Of a stretch of 7,011 nucleotides of DNA, positions 5,881 to 7,011 are shown in pieces (the first letter of the stretch is position 1; each line of letters starts with the position of its first letter). Location: assembly GCA_019314085.1 (NCBI GenBank), contig JAFCZZ010000074.1:1-7011 (forward strand), read 5' to 3'. The position numbers were made by a program, and so were the translations under genes. A model generated the notes under the pieces. That model saw nothing but the letters and a program-made list of their open reading frames with translations, did not search any database and was not told the DNA's origin. This stretch comes from Deltaproteobacteria bacterium. GTDB lineage: Bacteria > Desulfobacterota > Syntrophia > Syntrophales > UBA2210.

Positions 5881-5911
5881 GCATCGCCTGGCAGGGACGG
5901 CGCCCTGATGC
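5881..5911 (-). repeat. Inverted repeat upstream of the PAS gene
   Basis: CAGGG (5892-5896) and CCCTG (5903-5907) make a perfect 5-base stem over the loop ACGGCG. Outer arms GCAT (5881-5884) and ATGC (5908-5911) extend it across a 7-base bulge on one side. It could be a hairpin in the PAS leader or an operator. Confidence 0.3.
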
Positions 5912-5952
5912 GTTGATAGTAGACGGGTCCATCTGCCCCCTTTCCGGTTTAT

Positions 5953-5972
5953 AGACAATGTATATAATGTCT
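5953..5972. promoter_or_regulatory. Imperfect palindrome containing a TATAAT box
   Basis: The 20-base element begins AGACA and ends TGTCT and is self-complementary at 8 of its 10 pairs. It contains TATAAT (5963-5968) on the plus strand. It looks like an operator over a -10 element, although I see no good -35 at the right distance (TTTCCG at best). Confidence 0.35.
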
Positions 5973-6062
5973 GTCCGATAACGGGGTTATTTCCTCTCAT
6001 ACCAGACTGGAAGTCTTCTGACAATCAGTATCTCAATTTTCCGTAGAGTTCTCAGCCGGATA

Positions 6063-6082
6063 GGCGGATCCTTAATCCCGCC
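6063..6082 (+). repeat. Hairpin-forming inverted repeat
   Basis: GGCGGAT (6063-6069) can pair with ATC plus CGCC (6075-6077 and 6079-6082) with one bulged C at 6078 and the loop CCTTA. No T-run follows on either strand, so it is not a standard terminator. Confidence 0.3.
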
Positions 6083-6131
6083 CGTGCGAGGAAACTTGTG
6101 TAGAACGGGTATGTTGAATGGGAGAGAGATG

Positions 6132-6169
6132 TGGAATCTCCGATAGAGGCGTCTCGCCTTGCGATTCCA
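6132..6169 (+). repeat. Nested inverted repeat overlapping the aminotransferase promoter
   Basis: Outer arms TGGAATC (6132-6138) and GATTCCA (6163-6169) are perfect 7-base complements. Within them AGGCG (6147-6151) and CGCCT (6155-6159) form a tight stem with the loop TCT. The right outer arm overlaps the -35 box at 6159-6164, so it may be an operator, or a structured leader if transcription starts further upstream. Confidence 0.4.
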
Positions 6170-6187
6170 GTAAAAATGTAATACAAT
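6159..6187 (+). promoter_or_regulatory. Candidate sigma-70 promoter of the aminotransferase gene
   Basis: TTGCGA (6159-6164) and TACAAT (6182-6187) are separated by the ideal 17 bases; the -10 matches consensus at five of six positions. The start point would be near 6194, giving a leader of about 43 bases before the ATG at 6237. Confidence 0.5.
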
Positions 6188-6236
6188 AATAAATCACGCT
6201 GGTCTCAGAGATTGGTACTACAGGAGTTTGATAATC

Positions 6237-7011
6237 ATGGCGATCTCGCGGAAAATCGAAGAATCTATGTCGAAATCTTCCTGGATACGGAGGATGTTTG
6301 AAGACGGAATAAGACTGAAAGAAAAATACGGTGCGGAAAATGTGTTCGATTTCAGCCTCGGAAATCCGAATGTCGATCCTCCCGACCGATTCCGGGAACT
6401 CCTGATGGAGGTTGTGGGGGAGTGCGGATGCACGCCGGGTGCCCATATGTACATGCCGAATGTGGGGTACGCGGATACGAGGTCTGAGATCGCGGCCCAT
6501 CTCTCAGCCGAGCATTCGGTGTCCCTGTCTGCGGACCATATCATTATGACCTGTGGCGCGGGGGGCGCGCTCAACGTTGTTTTCAAAACCCTCTTTGATC
6601 CGGGAGATGAGATCATCATCCCGAAGCCCTTCTTTGCCGAGTACACCTTCTACGTGGATAACCATGACGGTATTCCGGTCTTTGTGGAGACGAACGAGGA
6701 TTTTTCTCTGAATCTGGATGCCATTGAGAAGGCCATGACCGACAGGACGAAGGTGATCCTGATCAACTCTCCTAATAATCCGACCGGAAAGGTATATGAT
6801 CAGGCGTCTATCGAGGGGCTTTCGGCACTTATCGAAGAGAAGCAGCGGGAGTTTGACACGCAGATCTACCTTCTTTCCGATGAGCCGTACAGTACGATAG
6901 TCTACGATGGGATTACAGTTCCCAGCATCCTTAAGGCCTGCAAAAACAGCCTGATGGTGACGTCGTATTCCAAGAGCCTGTCCATTCCGGGCGAGAGGAT
7001 CGGATATATTG
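6237..7011 (+). CDS. PLP-dependent class I/II aminotransferase, C-terminus cut off
   Basis: This is a fold-type I pyridoxal-phosphate enzyme that transfers amino groups between amino acids and 2-oxo acids. The visible 258 codons are about two thirds of the usual 390-400 residues; the rest lies past the right edge. The N-terminus has FDFSLGNPNVDPP (37-49), where the family's substrate-side Gly-Asn-Pro lies. Then follow CGAGGALN (106-113) for the phosphate-binding loop, PFFAEY (131-136) with the ring-stacking aromatic, NSPNNPTG (177-184), SDEPYS (214-219) with Asp215 for the pyridine nitrogen, and SYSKSLSIPGERIGY (243-257) with the Schiff-base Lys246 and a phosphate-binding Arg254. Nothing visible is missing. 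The ATG at 6237 is preceded by CAGGAG, whose end is 10 bases away. Substrate cannot be told; aspartate, alanine or aromatic amino acids are possible. It is divergent from the PAS gene and has its own promoter candidate. Confidence 0.92.
   Translation, partial: MAISRKIEESMSKSSWIRRMFEDGIRLKEKYGAENVFDFSLGNPNVDPPDRFRELLMEVVGECGCTPGAHMYMPNVGYADTRSEIAAHLSAEHSVSLSADHIIMTCGAGGALNVVFKTLFDPGDEIIIPKPFFAEYTFYVDNHDGIPVFVETNEDFSLNLDAIEKAMTDRTKVILINSPNNPTGKVYDQASIEGLSALIEEKQREFDTQIYLLSDEPYSTIVYDGITVPSILKACKNSLMVTSYSKSLSIPGERIGYI

Larger units (their letters stand above)
5856..6236. other. 381-bp divergent intergenic region, PAS / aminotransferase
   Basis: I find no gene here. The region holds several inverted repeats (5881-5911, 5953-5972, 6004-6016, 6063-6082, 6126-6140, 6132-6169), a TATAAT on the plus strand at 5963-5968 and a good promoter candidate at 6159-6187. 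It does not match a riboswitch or T-box that I can recognise. Confidence 0.5.

Noticed and set aside
6072..6646. Minus-strand open frames opposite the aminotransferase and its upstream region
   Set aside because: Most of their length is antisense to a well-conserved aminotransferase, and the non-overlapping part at 6072-6236 has no ribosome site or recognisable domain.

Overview
The window looks like ordinary chromosome from a moderately GC-rich anaerobic bacterium. Desulfobacterota (Syntrophales-like or related deltaproteobacteria) is my best guess. It rests on the DUF438-type PAS protein, the DUF2959 lipoprotein, the single-domain GDT1 protein and the type of aminotransferase. That is recognition by eye and no search was run. 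I see no insertion sequence, integrase, CRISPR array, tRNA, rRNA or phage gene.

Layout. Positions 1-610 (minus) hold the N-terminal part of an RND/MMPL-family exporter that runs off the left edge. A divergent intergenic region (611-840) separates it from nnr (841-2415, plus), a complete bifunctional NAD(P)H-hydrate epimerase/dehydratase. nnr converges, with only 9 bp between stop codons, on a run of five minus-strand genes. In transcription order these are a small DUF438-type PAS protein (5855-5451), an HD-domain phosphohydrolase (5407-4634), a half-size GDT1/TMEM165 cation transporter (4538-4266, GTG start), a DUF2959 lipoprotein (4219-3560) and a CaCA-family calcium/sodium antiporter (3471-2425). 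A 381-bp divergent intergenic region (5856-6236) with several inverted repeats and a good promoter candidate precedes a PLP-dependent aminotransferase (6237 onward, plus), which runs off the right edge.

How the genes may work together. The minus run seems to fall into two parts. PAS and HD (43 bp apart) look like a signalling pair. GDT1, DUF2959 and CaCA (46 and 88 bp apart) combine two divalent-cation transporters of families known for Mn2+/Ca2+ and Ca2+ export with an uncharacterised, probably outer-membrane lipoprotein. A plausible promoter and a repeated TATTCGAA site just before GDT1 suggest that the transport part can be transcribed separately. nnr, the exporter and the aminotransferase look like unrelated housekeeping or metabolic neighbours.

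The most interesting points are modest: the half-size GDT1 next to a CaCA antiporter, the CxxC motif in the PAS protein, a non-standard alpha-1 repeat in the antiporter, and operator-like repeats in two intergenic regions. I found no clearly new system here.
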